In this document: positions 8,901-16,810 of the stretch, piece by piece
Layout of the letters: every line of letters starts with the position of its first letter
Position numbering within the stretch: position 1 is the stretch's first letter
NCBI GenBank assembly: GCA_037127815.1
Contig: JBAXXP010000002.1
Span: 105,490 to 142,942 of the forward strand
From: a bacterium
GTDB lineage: Bacteria > Patescibacteriota > Minisyncoccia > Phycocordibacterales > CAIZLB01
Reading direction: 5' to 3'
DNA: 37,453 nucleotides
Position numbers and translations under genes: made by a program
The notes under the pieces: model-generated
Told to the model about the DNA's origin: nothing
The model's input: the letters and a program-made list of their open reading frames with translations, nothing else
The model's database searches: none

Positions 8901-9941
8901 ACTTTCATCTGTAACAATAACGTGTACTGTTGACGATTTCAGTTCAGAAGATATATCAGCACCACTTTCTGGTTCAAAAATTTCATAATCGAAAACTAAA
9001 TTGAATTTACTATTTTTTGATGGAGACAAAACGTCAGAATTTACAGATTTTAAATTAATCAATAATCCATCAATTCTGTAATCAACCTTAATTGAATTCG
9101 CAACTTGAGTTTGTTGGGTACCTTCTGAAGACTGCGAGGAAAAAGATATTTTTGCAATATATTCCGCAGGACTGAAATCTGCAGTTGGAATTTCTACAGT
9201 GTATTTTCCGTTTTCATTTTTTAATTGACTGAGATCAAAAGATTTTGAAATAGGGCTTCCAACATTATTAGATGAAATATCTAGCATTATATTTGTCTTT
9301 AAATCCATTGGTAAAACAAATGAAACAACTAATTTATCACTAGCTCCAATTACAAGCCCATAATCTTTGATGTAAGATACGCCATTTTTAGACACAGCAA
9401 CATCCGATGGTTCAATTATTCCAGCTACAGGCTCTCCTTGTATATATATTTTTTGAACAGCGCTTGCAATTAATGTACCATCCTTTAAGTAAATTTTAAC
9501 TGATAAATATCTATCCCCGTATATTGTATTAGGTAGTGAATAATTGAAGGAAACATCTCGCTTTGAATTTGCTTTAATGTAAGACAATGGCTTTTTAGCA
9601 GCATCTACATCAATATCTTTTCCAAGCTTATCTACAATATTAATTGAATAAAATGTATCTGAAACATCTGTATTACCAATGTTTGAAAGTGTAAAAGTAC
9701 CAGATACATTCTTGCCAACGTAAAACTCTTTTTCAGTTAAGTTAATTGGAAAAACATACAACTGTGCAGCTGCAATATTTTCAGTTTTAACTGACGCAGG
9801 GTTAACTGGCGAAGATTGCGCATGAGTTGAGTTTGTACCAAGGGCGACAATAATAAATAAATAACAAAAAACAATAAATAATGGGCTACGATTGTTTTTT
9901 TTACTCGCATTTACACCAAATATTTTTAAAGAAAATTTCAT
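5910..9941 (-). CDS. Large two-part surface protein with internal second signal sequence (protein B)
   Basis: 1343 residues. Residues 1-41 form a signal peptide ending THA|Q. Ectodomain 1 (42 to ~420) is built of Ig-like beta domains (an opening like PINLTEKEFYVGKNVSGTF). A transmembrane helix at ~420-440 is followed by the basic stretch KKRKF and a second signal-like sequence starting at Met445 (MDKKIAVVIALMMFSALS, then GDTKAYS). Ectodomain 2 (~470-1343) contains several Cys-bearing modules, a PKD-like domain (YFWDFGDASADP) at ~1070, a cysteine-rich WGWSCSG / CSDKKIC segment and the four-Cys C-terminal domain. The same order occurs in protein C immediately upstream, so the two are tandem paralogues. 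No enzymatic motif. The start is supported by TGCTATAAT ending 6 nt before the ATG. A role in the cell envelope is inference; partners are unknown. Confidence 0.88.
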   Translation of the reverse strand: MKFSLKIFGVNASKKNNRSPLFIVFCYLFIIVALGTNSTHAQSSPVNPASVKTENIAAAQLYVFPINLTEKEFYVGKNVSGTFTLSNIGNTDVSDTFYSINIVDKLGKDIDVDAAKKPLSYIKANSKRDVSFNYSLPNTIYGDRYLSVKIYLKDGTLIASAVQKIYIQGEPVAGIIEPSDVAVSKNGVSYIKDYGLVIGASDKLVVSFVLPMDLKTNIMLDISSNNVGSPISKSFDLSQLKNENGKYTVEIPTADFSPAEYIAKISFSSQSSEGTQQTQVANSIKVDYRIDGLLINLKSVNSDVLSPSKNSKFNLVFDYEIFEPESGADISSELKSSTVHVIVTDESDAVVADESLPIDLSNEIGNFNLPLVAKIDAENLYISTEIKGASGKILGTYSNNLPSEKEVNEMYPVKQSYPMIYIIGEIIALILLILGITLLKKRKFMDKKIAVVIALMMFSALSYGDTKAYSVETVASAGAQVTTTSAGFMSRSRTTQYIVDPKLSSFLGLDIITSMSSPLPGDIAIYSPGGSFPVNFNADPMTYITKGGFAMNKKESAGDLYYLLPPAGDNWNNWSLADISIGKMTFSASKQISASTMYTAPTTPGVYNFTFYVALKNGAIDTYVIKKVTQPIVVAVPWNQIAGAVIPVSDSTDIIPSCDTSFTEGKTQCDKGNLGTWSCKKTLGGCTFDSTPVSGGSITSIGKAVTTSTSNAGGSVALNIKNEIPDIVRGDAFYIVTDLMNSNWTDKEYAYTEFVYGRKDQASYIPYSYKTNKHVVTYDGGDTITATSQFSGHDSKFTTAQVKIQEVGYKLKTKAGVTSCRNIPLSEVDVMFKTPTVLSSLVMCANPKHTSFSNSVSTYTNAASVGSSGNNKKSGGTVSLSVNVCEKSPDIQAANATAPFYVVVDANGTAWINTRYKLFDFRKGQAKQKMISNYGRKANYINGSYDGACTVTISSWYSGKKTDYSGSSVDITELGLMDSNLCYYQGVNYPGDFNENQVSPAIPACASNKTTCAAAQSKWTFEQLGDGQEKCTDLLSCAFKNSTGGAISNIPVNQPLEYEASYATSGDPSLLSYFWDFGDASADPVVSDKKSGTLKYTAQGDKVATLQVLLNNVIIDEAKCDTISVNCPGGSCPAGCLRPVIGEGGSLDQSKSNLLCPEGQNLVAGSFAINPVSATNSSAKQWGWSCSGASSTVATCSVGCGVGLKYCSDKKICARSCDGEVSLDKCPHIDGIQLADDPLFTVAACNPPELTMTAKLLNPYANEVTSKCSVDLVINSNAPKYTVCTMDNKTIPSVTSKISAIVGQHKITCQAIIKGNGTPPKVLRSEPITKSFRCSRVPVTIEN

Positions 9942-9947
9942 GTCTTA

Positions 9948-9956
9948 ATTATAGCA
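9948..9956 (-). promoter_or_regulatory. Extended -10 promoter of protein B gene, leaderless type
   Basis: The minus strand reads CTACC TGCTATAAT TAAGAC ATG. The same string from CTACC to TAAG precedes protein C, so the two paralogues are probably expressed alike. Confidence 0.7.
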
Positions 9957-9973
9957 GGTAGATAAGCAACGTC

Positions 9974-10022
9974 TATATTAAATACACTATTATGTGTATA
10001 ACATAATAGTGTATTTAATATA
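9974..10022. repeat. AT-rich 21-bp inverted repeat between proteins C and B
   Basis: The 21-nt arms 9974-9994 and 10002-10022 are perfectly complementary around a 7-nt loop (TGTATAA). It lies 16 bp past the stop of protein C and about 18 bp upstream of the -10 of protein B. No T-run follows on the minus strand, so it is not a textbook terminator. It could be a transcript 3' end, an mRNA-stability stem or an operator. Confidence 0.7.
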
Positions 10023-10037
10023 TAGATTATTTTTTGA

Positions 10038-13000
10038 TTACTTCTCTATAACAGTTGGAACTTTTGAACACTTGGCTTCTACAGATGGATATGCTAATAC
10101 AATAGAGTTTGTATTAGAACTGCTTGCTGTAATCTCACAAGATAATTTATGCTTACCTATTCCAAACTGCAAGCTGGAAATTGAAAACGGTATCTCGGCC
10201 GTCACCTTGAATGGAGCCGCTCCTATTGGAACAGTTTTGCCATCTACAGAACAAGAATTAACAGTTATGTTTGTGTAAGTATCCAGAGGTATATCATTCT
10301 TTGCTGTTTTTATTGTTGCATCAATTTTTCCTGAGAAATTACATTTACCACTTATTTTTGCCCATGAAGGATTAGCTGAAAATGTCATACCATCCAGAAT
10401 TACAACATCAAGATCCGTATTAACAGGAGGTACTACAACAGTACACGAGGAACTATCGCGAATTGGAACTGTTGCTGATATTGTTAGTATATTACTTGGA
10501 GCAGACGATTTTGACGTATCTGGATCAGCAAAACTTGTTGGTCCATATGCATATAATTGATAACGATCTCCATTTGCAAAGTCTGTTCCAAGAGAAATAC
10601 TTGTTACAGAACCACTAATGACATCATTAATTATGGAATCATTCTTGTTCAAAGAATAAAAATTTGACAGTGCTCCGTCAGATCTATAGGTCTTATTCCA
10701 TGATAATGTTAGATTACCAGAACAAATTTTACTTGTTGACAAAGAAGGGGTTCCATAAGTGTAGTCTGCGGCTGGGTCGACAACAGTAATTGGAAATGTA
10801 GTCCATGGAGACTTTGAGTCAGTCAAAGTGTCCACTGCAGCAACCCTAATCTGTGTTGTCGTAGCTTCAGTCCAAATATGCGTTGATGATGCATGTGATC
10901 CATAAGCAAAATTGTCAGTTTGCCCTGGGCTCGCACCACCACCCCAATCAATCATATAATGAACAGTTTCCTCCGGTCCACTTTGCGCAAAAAGTTTCTT
11001 AATTCCAAATATTATTGACCCTAACATTGAGCTATTTGTGTCATTTTTTGCGACTTTTTTAGCAGGAGAAAACATCTCATATATATTTACATCACCAATA
11101 TTTACAGTTGATGATCCAGTAATAGTAGGAGCTGCTGGAGTATGATCAGCATCAACAGGTGTTATATTAACCTTGAGTCTATACGTAGCATTTTTAAAAA
11201 GTATATCTTCGGGGTAAAAATAATGTACATAGGAAGAAGTTGCTGCCCGAGGGTCGATGGACAGGTATCTATAATTATCCGAATCATAACATTTATTATC
11301 TAATGAACTGTAGTACGGTGCAGAATTAGGACAACCAACAACATTTTTATCAATAGCACTCTTAGAAAAGTACATGTATGGACAATTTGTATTATTTGGA
11401 ATACATACTGGTGCATTTTTTACAACATAAGTACTATAAGGATCCACAGCTTTATTAACCTCTTTGGTAGTCATCGCAAACAAAGGTACGCCGTTTGTCC
11501 TACATATTCCATTTGATCTTTCTGTATCGGTCTGCTCACCATAATATTGCCTTCCGTAAATTGGAGAATAGTAAATGAAAATTGATTTAGTTCCAGCTGC
11601 TGTTGGCGAACAAGTTGTCTGGTTAGAATCACATAACCAATTAGCTGCATCTAAATTTTTCAGAGGTGGCTGACTATATTGATTTAACGTTGTAGTTGAA
11701 AGAAGGGCTGATGGGTTACTATATCGATTAGAATCAAAAAAAACTGTATCTATGAATGATAATTTATGTTCAGGTGGGGTAACTGATGTTTGTACAAACT
11801 CATCAACATTTGGAAGTATAATGTCAGCTTCTCTAGGATTATAAATTGGGGGTACACTACACCAGGTACTGATTCTGTATGTTAATTCGTCATGAGAAAG
11901 TATATTCATACGCCTACTATTTAAACTTGTATCCTTATATTGATACAGGCCTCCAATTTTACATTCAGAATAAGGAGGAAATGGGCCATCAGGAAAACCC
12001 CTATCTCTATCATAATCCCATGCCTCTGATAATACTGTAATTGGTTTTATACATCTTCCCGCAGAATCTTCTCCGTTATAATATGAAACAAGAGAATAAC
12101 CACTTGGACAATATACTTTTACGCTTGTACTGTTAATTGGCGCTGAACCAACATGAACTAATTCACTAGGAACATTAGCAACATAATCGGGATATATATC
12201 CACAAGATCTGTATTATAACCGTATGAGTTAGTAAAGTTGATACCATTAGAAGAGTACGAAGACATAACTCTTCTAAGGTGATACGGCCAATCACCACTT
12301 GGGCTATAAATTATATCTAAATAATGACCCAGTTGAAGAACTGGTGGCCTACTTAAGCCAACGGGATCCCACTGCCAAACAGAGTAATCTTGAGGAGATC
12401 GTTCATGAATCTCATTGTTTTTATCATATGACACAGCATCCATTCTGTCTCTTGTTAAGATATAGTTTTTATCAGAACAAACATTATTAGTAGAATTAGC
12501 GTCAGTCACCCAACTAGCACTATTAGGACTTGATGGGTAATTTGAAAATGATAAATTGTCACTTGAAGACGCCTTATCAAAATTAAAATGAATTTTATCT
12601 CCAATTGATATAGAGGGTATTGTTATTGAATCATCCAATACTCTTCCGTAATCATCATAAATAACAGAAGGATACCTAACTACAAGACTACTCCAATTTG
12701 AATTTTTTGGTATTTCTCCAATAGCAGAAAAGGTACTATATTTACCAAGCAATGAAGGCCATGTTTCTCTATCTACCATTTGATAAAACTGCTTATTGTC
12801 AAGGAAATTATCTTGTTGGCTAAAGTAGGTGTGTCCTAAATACTGGGTAGTAAAAAGCTGGTAATTTATCCCTGTTGAAATCTGAACATCGTTATAGGCC
12901 CAATCTAAATGCCTAACAATAGGCGGTTCAAGGTGGACTCCCTTCTCTTCCTCATAATAAAAAGCATTAACAACACTAGTAATCTTATGCCCCCAACAAG

Positions 13001-14693
13001 AACCCTTAACACCAACATCTCTCCACCCAGGAGACTCCGGTGGTACATTAAATGTAATAGACGTTTTAGATGAATTAATAGTAAAATTATTAACCATCTT
13101 ATAACCCATCAGCACAGACTCAATATTATCAAAATCAGAACCAGTGATTGTGACAGTGATTGGGCTACCTGCTGTAGTCAGGCCCGTTTTATAACCATAA
13201 TTAGGAGATATATTTGTAATATTTGGATTACATGCATCTGCATATACTTTTGTATTAGTTGAAAAAAGTATCAAAAGAACTAAAAGAAACATCATATTCC
13301 TGTTACTTCTATTTTTTTTAATTTTTAGCAAGAACATTTGTATATTTTTGAATTTTGTTACTAATAAGAATAATATCAAGATACAAAAAATGACAAATAC
13401 AACATTTAACCACATTTTAGTTGAGACTGGTCCCTTATCAAACATACTACAGATTGAGGGATCGATAATATTACAATCATATGGAATATAAACTTCATCG
13501 GTTAATTTTTCACCACTGTATAAAGTCGCATGAATTTTGAAATTTCTATAACCAGATTTTGGACTAAATTCTTGCGACACAGATTGTGAAGTATTTTTTA
13601 TTTTTCCATTATATTGATAAGACATTACAGGATTAAGACTATTCACATCCAAAATTTCAAGATTCAATTTTACATCAGATTGAGTGTCAATACTTGATGT
13701 ATTACGAAAGCATGCAATTATTTTGCTCTTCTGACCTGACCCTAACGGAAAAGTATTTGATGATATAAAATTAAATCTTGGCATCAAATCAACACCTCTA
13801 ACAAAATTAACTCCTAAAATGGATTTACTATCCTTATATTTCAAAACTGATTCTACGTAATATATTGAAGCAGAAGTGTCATTTACAACAACAGGGATAT
13901 TAATTGTCTTTCCGGCTTCAATTATTAAAATATGCTTCTTTGTACTAATTTTATTTTCTGGCGACTGAGAGTCATATTTGAAAATATTAATCTCTGCATT
14001 CACAGCCTGTCTTGCTTTGGTAGTATTTGTAACTGGCACAGATATAGTTACAGTTCCTGTTGCGCTTTCAAAATCCGATTGTAACTGAGTTGTCAAATAT
14101 TTTTTATTATTTATCTTTATACCTATTTTATTGAAAAATACACCTGTATTCTGCTGGCTCTTAACATTTAGATTTACAATATCACCTGGTGTGTTAGTAC
14201 TTAAGTTTCCGCCTAAACTAAATCTATTTCCTGATATGAAGTATGTAGTTAATTTAAAGTCTCCACCGATAGAGTAGGCTGGTATAGCCCAAGTAAAGTC
14301 TACTGGTATTTTTTGACCAACCTTTAGAGTAATGTTATCTTTGATAACAAAAGTATCTAAAATATCAGGCCCGTTACCATCATCCTTAATTTTTGGCCTT
14401 ATTATTTTTGCATATAATTTACCTTCAACTACTGGAAACTTATTATCGTTCTGTATATATCCAACAAAATCAATACTGGAGCCGGCTGATGCCCCGATGA
14501 TTTTTGGATGCATACTAATCGAAACTCCATTGCTATTATATTCTGAGCACAATGCCTCCGTAGTTGTTGCTGTAAAAGTATTTGATGATGCCGCATGCGC
14601 TATGTGTGAAATTTCTTGATTTAAAATTAACACGGAAAATATGGAGGCGCAAAATAAAGAAAACGCAATTGCCTTTTTATAGGAAGAATTCAT
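10038..14693 (-). CDS. Giant two-part surface protein, paralogue of protein B (protein C)
   Basis: 1551 residues. A signal peptide (1-34) ends IAHA|A. Ectodomain 1 (~35-425) resembles that of B (compare DFTWAIPAYSIGGDFKLT in C with SFNYSLPNTIYGDRYLSV in B). A transmembrane helix at ~428-448 (WLNVVFVIFCILILFLLV) is followed by a Lys-rich loop and a second signal-like sequence at Met467 ending KVYA|DA at about 485. An IPT/TIG-like domain follows (ITNISPNYGYKTGLTTAG, ~490-580), then a long region without recognisable family, an Ig/PKD-like domain at ~1205-1320 carrying the inserted segment SIIFGIKKLFAQ, a Fn3-like domain and the four-Cys C-terminal domain (~1440-1551) ending KCSKVPTVIEK. Proteins B and A share that ending domain. 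The start is fixed by TGCTATAAT 6 nt upstream. Function is not known; envelope display is inference. Confidence 0.88.
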   Translation of the reverse strand: MNSSYKKAIAFSLFCASIFSVLILNQEISHIAHAASSNTFTATTTEALCSEYNSNGVSISMHPKIIGASAGSSIDFVGYIQNDNKFPVVEGKLYAKIIRPKIKDDGNGPDILDTFVIKDNITLKVGQKIPVDFTWAIPAYSIGGDFKLTTYFISGNRFSLGGNLSTNTPGDIVNLNVKSQQNTGVFFNKIGIKINNKKYLTTQLQSDFESATGTVTISVPVTNTTKARQAVNAEINIFKYDSQSPENKISTKKHILIIEAGKTINIPVVVNDTSASIYYVESVLKYKDSKSILGVNFVRGVDLMPRFNFISSNTFPLGSGQKSKIIACFRNTSSIDTQSDVKLNLEILDVNSLNPVMSYQYNGKIKNTSQSVSQEFSPKSGYRNFKIHATLYSGEKLTDEVYIPYDCNIIDPSICSMFDKGPVSTKMWLNVVFVIFCILILFLLVTKFKNIQMFLLKIKKNRSNRNMMFLLVLLILFSTNTKVYADACNPNITNISPNYGYKTGLTTAGSPITVTITGSDFDNIESVLMGYKMVNNFTINSSKTSITFNVPPESPGWRDVGVKGSCWGHKITSVVNAFYYEEEKGVHLEPPIVRHLDWAYNDVQISTGINYQLFTTQYLGHTYFSQQDNFLDNKQFYQMVDRETWPSLLGKYSTFSAIGEIPKNSNWSSLVVRYPSVIYDDYGRVLDDSITIPSISIGDKIHFNFDKASSSDNLSFSNYPSSPNSASWVTDANSTNNVCSDKNYILTRDRMDAVSYDKNNEIHERSPQDYSVWQWDPVGLSRPPVLQLGHYLDIIYSPSGDWPYHLRRVMSSYSSNGINFTNSYGYNTDLVDIYPDYVANVPSELVHVGSAPINSTSVKVYCPSGYSLVSYYNGEDSAGRCIKPITVLSEAWDYDRDRGFPDGPFPPYSECKIGGLYQYKDTSLNSRRMNILSHDELTYRISTWCSVPPIYNPREADIILPNVDEFVQTSVTPPEHKLSFIDTVFFDSNRYSNPSALLSTTTLNQYSQPPLKNLDAANWLCDSNQTTCSPTAAGTKSIFIYYSPIYGRQYYGEQTDTERSNGICRTNGVPLFAMTTKEVNKAVDPYSTYVVKNAPVCIPNNTNCPYMYFSKSAIDKNVVGCPNSAPYYSSLDNKCYDSDNYRYLSIDPRAATSSYVHYFYPEDILFKNATYRLKVNITPVDADHTPAAPTITGSSTVNIGDVNIYEMFSPAKKVAKNDTNSSMLGSIIFGIKKLFAQSGPEETVHYMIDWGGGASPGQTDNFAYGSHASSTHIWTEATTTQIRVAAVDTLTDSKSPWTTFPITVVDPAADYTYGTPSLSTSKICSGNLTLSWNKTYRSDGALSNFYSLNKNDSIINDVISGSVTSISLGTDFANGDRYQLYAYGPTSFADPDTSKSSAPSNILTISATVPIRDSSSCTVVVPPVNTDLDVVILDGMTFSANPSWAKISGKCNFSGKIDATIKTAKNDIPLDTYTNITVNSCSVDGKTVPIGAAPFKVTAEIPFSISSLQFGIGKHKLSCEITASSSNTNSIVLAYPSVEAKCSKVPTVIEK

Positions 14694-14699
14694 GACTTA

Positions 14700-14708
14700 A
14701 TTATAGCA
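14700..14708 (-). promoter_or_regulatory. Extended -10 promoter of protein C gene, leaderless type
   Basis: The minus strand reads CTACC TGCTATAAT TAAGTC ATG, nearly identical to the promoter of protein B. Confidence 0.7.
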
Positions 14709-14727
14709 GGTAGGTTAATATCCGTCC

Positions 14728-14750
14728 ACATAAAATTCAATATTTTGTGT
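14728..14750. repeat. Short AT-rich hairpin between uvrC and protein C
   Basis: ACATAAAAT pairs with ATTTTGTGT (one G-T pair) around a 5-nt loop, 18 bp past the uvrC stop. No clear T-run on the minus strand. It occupies the same position relative to the downstream promoter as the larger 9974-10022 repeat. Confidence 0.35.
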
Positions 14751-14767
14751 ATAAAACTTCTGGCTAC

Positions 14768-16141
14768 TTATTCAAGAAAACTCTTTGACCTTCTGTTTTT
14801 ATGAAAAGTGATTGCAAATCTGTGTGCCTCCGCATTTATTTTTATTAGTTGATCTTTTAGAATTTTTTTATCAAAACTCTCCCAGTTCTTTTCAATCAAA
14901 AACAATACATCTTTGGCCTTATGTTTATCATCTTTTACAATACTGCAAAATAGCGGTAAGCTTAGTGTTTGTGCTCCTGCGGGATGCGCTAGAACTTGTG
15001 AAATTTTTGACTCAGACATTGATTCACTCCAAGACTTATATCCACGTTTCAATTGAACTTCATTTCCATCAAGTACAACAATATTGGGAGTTTGCCAGTC
15101 TGAATGTTTAATCCGTCTATTAATCACTTCCTCAAGCGCCCCGGCATCATTTGCTTTATCAAAGTTATTTATAATAAATTTTCTATATTGATTATTTGCA
15201 AATCCACCATTCTCCATAACAACCATTACACCCACCATTTCTTTTCCTGACATATGAGCTATGTCATATGCTTCAATTCTTATATTTTTTACTAGACCTT
15301 TCTCGTCCGTCGTAGACCCACCAATCATCACATCAGTTAAATTTGGGTTTTTAATCAGGGAAACATCTTGAATATGATTTAATGCAAAAATTGTTCTTTT
15401 TATTTTTCCAGCTTTTTCAAACTCTTTTTCCTTTGCAAGAGATAGCATCTGTTTTTCAAGACTCTTAATAAGTGCAGGTTTGCGACCTTCAAAAAATAAT
15501 TTAATATTTTTTATTTCCATAGCATAATCCTTTTTGGAAATCTCACCTGAGCAAACACCTGGACATAGACCTATTGTTCTATTAAAACAAGGCTTGGATT
15601 TGTTTGATATTAATCCATCCTTGGGGACAATTTTATTTTCATCATATGGCGTACATTTATCTCTAAAAGGAAATATTTTTCTAATTAGCCTAAGAGCCTC
15701 TTTTAATTCTCCACCATATGGAAAAGGCCCAAACACTTCCTTGTATTTTGTCTCCTTATCTTGCTCAAGACTCCTTCCTCTAATAACTAGAATTCTTGGA
15801 AAGTCCTCCTCCGTTATAACAACATAATTATAACTTTTATTATCCTTATCTTTTGTATTATATTTTGGTTGATTCTCTTTTATGTATTGAGCTTCTAAAA
15901 GTAAAGCCTCTAGAACAGAATCAGTTTTTATAAATTCAATTTTATCTGAAATGGTAACCATATCAACAAGTAGACGTCCTCTTGTTTTTATTAAATCATC
16001 AGAGAAGTAGCTTCTAACACGTTGTTTTAGGCTCGTTGCCTTTCCAACATATAGCAAATTCTTCCCATGCTTAAAAAGATAGACTCCTGGAGAATCCGGT
16101 AGTTTTGGCAAAAATGATTTTTGAAAGTCTTTTTTGTTCAT
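14768..16141 (-). CDS. uvrC: UvrABC excinuclease subunit C, short form lacking the C-terminal HhH domain
   Basis: 457 residues; makes the two incisions flanking a DNA lesion after UvrA/UvrB recognition. The N-terminal GIY-YIG nuclease domain is clear (DSPGVYLFKHGKNLLYVGKA, residues ~16-35). A Cys cluster follows (CTPY, CFNRTIGLCPGVCSG), then a UVR motif at ~225-260 (LEKQMLSLAKEKEFEKAGKI) for contact with UvrB. The RNase H-like 5'-incision domain has its acidic residues in YDIAHMSGKEMVGV, NDAGALEEVINRR and VVLDGNEVQL, and the late His in EAHRFAITFHK. The protein stops just after that motif, where family members of about 600 residues continue into the tandem HhH DNA-binding domain. Both nuclease centres look intact, so it is probably active with altered DNA grip. 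uvrA and uvrB lie upstream on the same strand. Confidence 0.95.
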   Translation of the reverse strand: MNKKDFQKSFLPKLPDSPGVYLFKHGKNLLYVGKATSLKQRVRSYFSDDLIKTRGRLLVDMVTISDKIEFIKTDSVLEALLLEAQYIKENQPKYNTKDKDNKSYNYVVITEEDFPRILVIRGRSLEQDKETKYKEVFGPFPYGGELKEALRLIRKIFPFRDKCTPYDENKIVPKDGLISNKSKPCFNRTIGLCPGVCSGEISKKDYAMEIKNIKLFFEGRKPALIKSLEKQMLSLAKEKEFEKAGKIKRTIFALNHIQDVSLIKNPNLTDVMIGGSTTDEKGLVKNIRIEAYDIAHMSGKEMVGVMVVMENGGFANNQYRKFIINNFDKANDAGALEEVINRRIKHSDWQTPNIVVLDGNEVQLKRGYKSWSESMSESKISQVLAHPAGAQTLSLPLFCSIVKDDKHKAKDVLFLIEKNWESFDKKILKDQLIKINAEAHRFAITFHKNRRSKSFLE

Positions 16142-16211
16142 ATTTTTTACTTTGGGGATCCACGCACTCTTTTTTGAATATAAGGCTTAATATGGATGTC
16201 CTTGCACCTAC

Positions 16212-16217
16212 ATTATA
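16212..16217 (-). promoter_or_regulatory. Candidate -10 for uvrC
   Basis: The minus strand reads GTGTATAATG; TATAAT lies ~70 bp upstream of the uvrC ATG, between idi and uvrC. A TTGACA occurs upstream but only 7 bp away, too close to act as its -35. No Shine-Dalgarno is visible before the uvrC start. Confidence 0.35.
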
Positions 16218-16231
16218 CACCTGCTGTCAAT

Positions 16232-16765
16232 TTATTTTAATTTCGAAATCTCATCCAAAAAACTTTGATCTTTTAAAATAATTTTCAGCCATTCTGTATA
16301 TGCATCAGGATTAGCATTTGCATCGTCAATTAAATCCTGTATTGCAATCCACTTGAAATCTTCAACTTCCTCAGGGTCAGGTATTGGTGTAGATTCACTT
16401 TTTCCAAAGAAGACATGGTCAGTTTCATTTTCAAATAATTGATTTTCTAATTCTACTTTGTAAGTAAAATTAAATATTTTTTTAAGTTCCGTATCAAAAC
16501 CCATTTCTTCCTGAAGTCTTCTGTGCGTAGCAACATTTATTTCTTCTTCATAATTTGCATGACCACAACATGTATTTGTCCATAAACCACCAGAGTGATA
16601 TTTTTCTTTATTTCTTTTTTGAAGAAGTAATTTGCCTTCATCGTTGAAAATAAAAATAGAGAACGCCTCATGCAAAACCCCAAGCTTATGAGCCTCAAGT
16701 TTTTCAATACTGCCAATTCTGTTTCCTTCAGTATCCAATAAGTTTATTAGTATTTGATTAGTCAT
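16232..16765 (-). CDS. idi: Isopentenyl-diphosphate delta-isomerase, type 1 (Nudix)
   Basis: 177 residues, the usual bacterial length. Interconverts IPP and DMAPP, the C5 isoprenoid units, in the cytoplasm. The signature stretch is nearly complete: LHEAFSIFIFNDEGKLLLQK, YHSGGLWTNTCCGHA with the catalytic Cys at 66/67 and metal-ligand His69, a Nudix-like RRLQEEMGF at 82-90, and ENETDHVFF (112-120) carrying the catalytic Glu. No other isoprenoid-pathway gene is in the window. It lies 45 bp after uvrA on the same strand, and the gap holds a hairpin (16775-16798) related to the palindrome before tgt. No Shine-Dalgarno is seen. Probably transcribed with uvrA. Confidence 0.95.
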   Translation of the reverse strand: MTNQILINLLDTEGNRIGSIEKLEAHKLGVLHEAFSIFIFNDEGKLLLQKRNKEKYHSGGLWTNTCCGHANYEEEINVATHRRLQEEMGFDTELKKIFNFTYKVELENQLFENETDHVFFGKSESTPIPDPEEVEDFKWIAIQDLIDDANANPDAYTEWLKIILKDQSFLDEISKLK

Positions 16766-16774
16766 TTTTTTATT

Positions 16775-16798
16775 TATGGTCAGACCCCGTGGCGCCTA
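16775..16798. repeat. Degenerate palindromic hairpin upstream of idi
   Basis: On the minus strand GGTTAGGC pairs with GTCTGACC (G-T pairs included) around an 8-nt loop, ending ~10 nt before the idi start. It matches the core of the perfect palindrome before tgt at about 18 of 24 positions (GGT.AGGC.CCA...CTGACC). Confidence 0.45.
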
Positions 16799-16810
16799 AC
16801 CTCAACTCAA

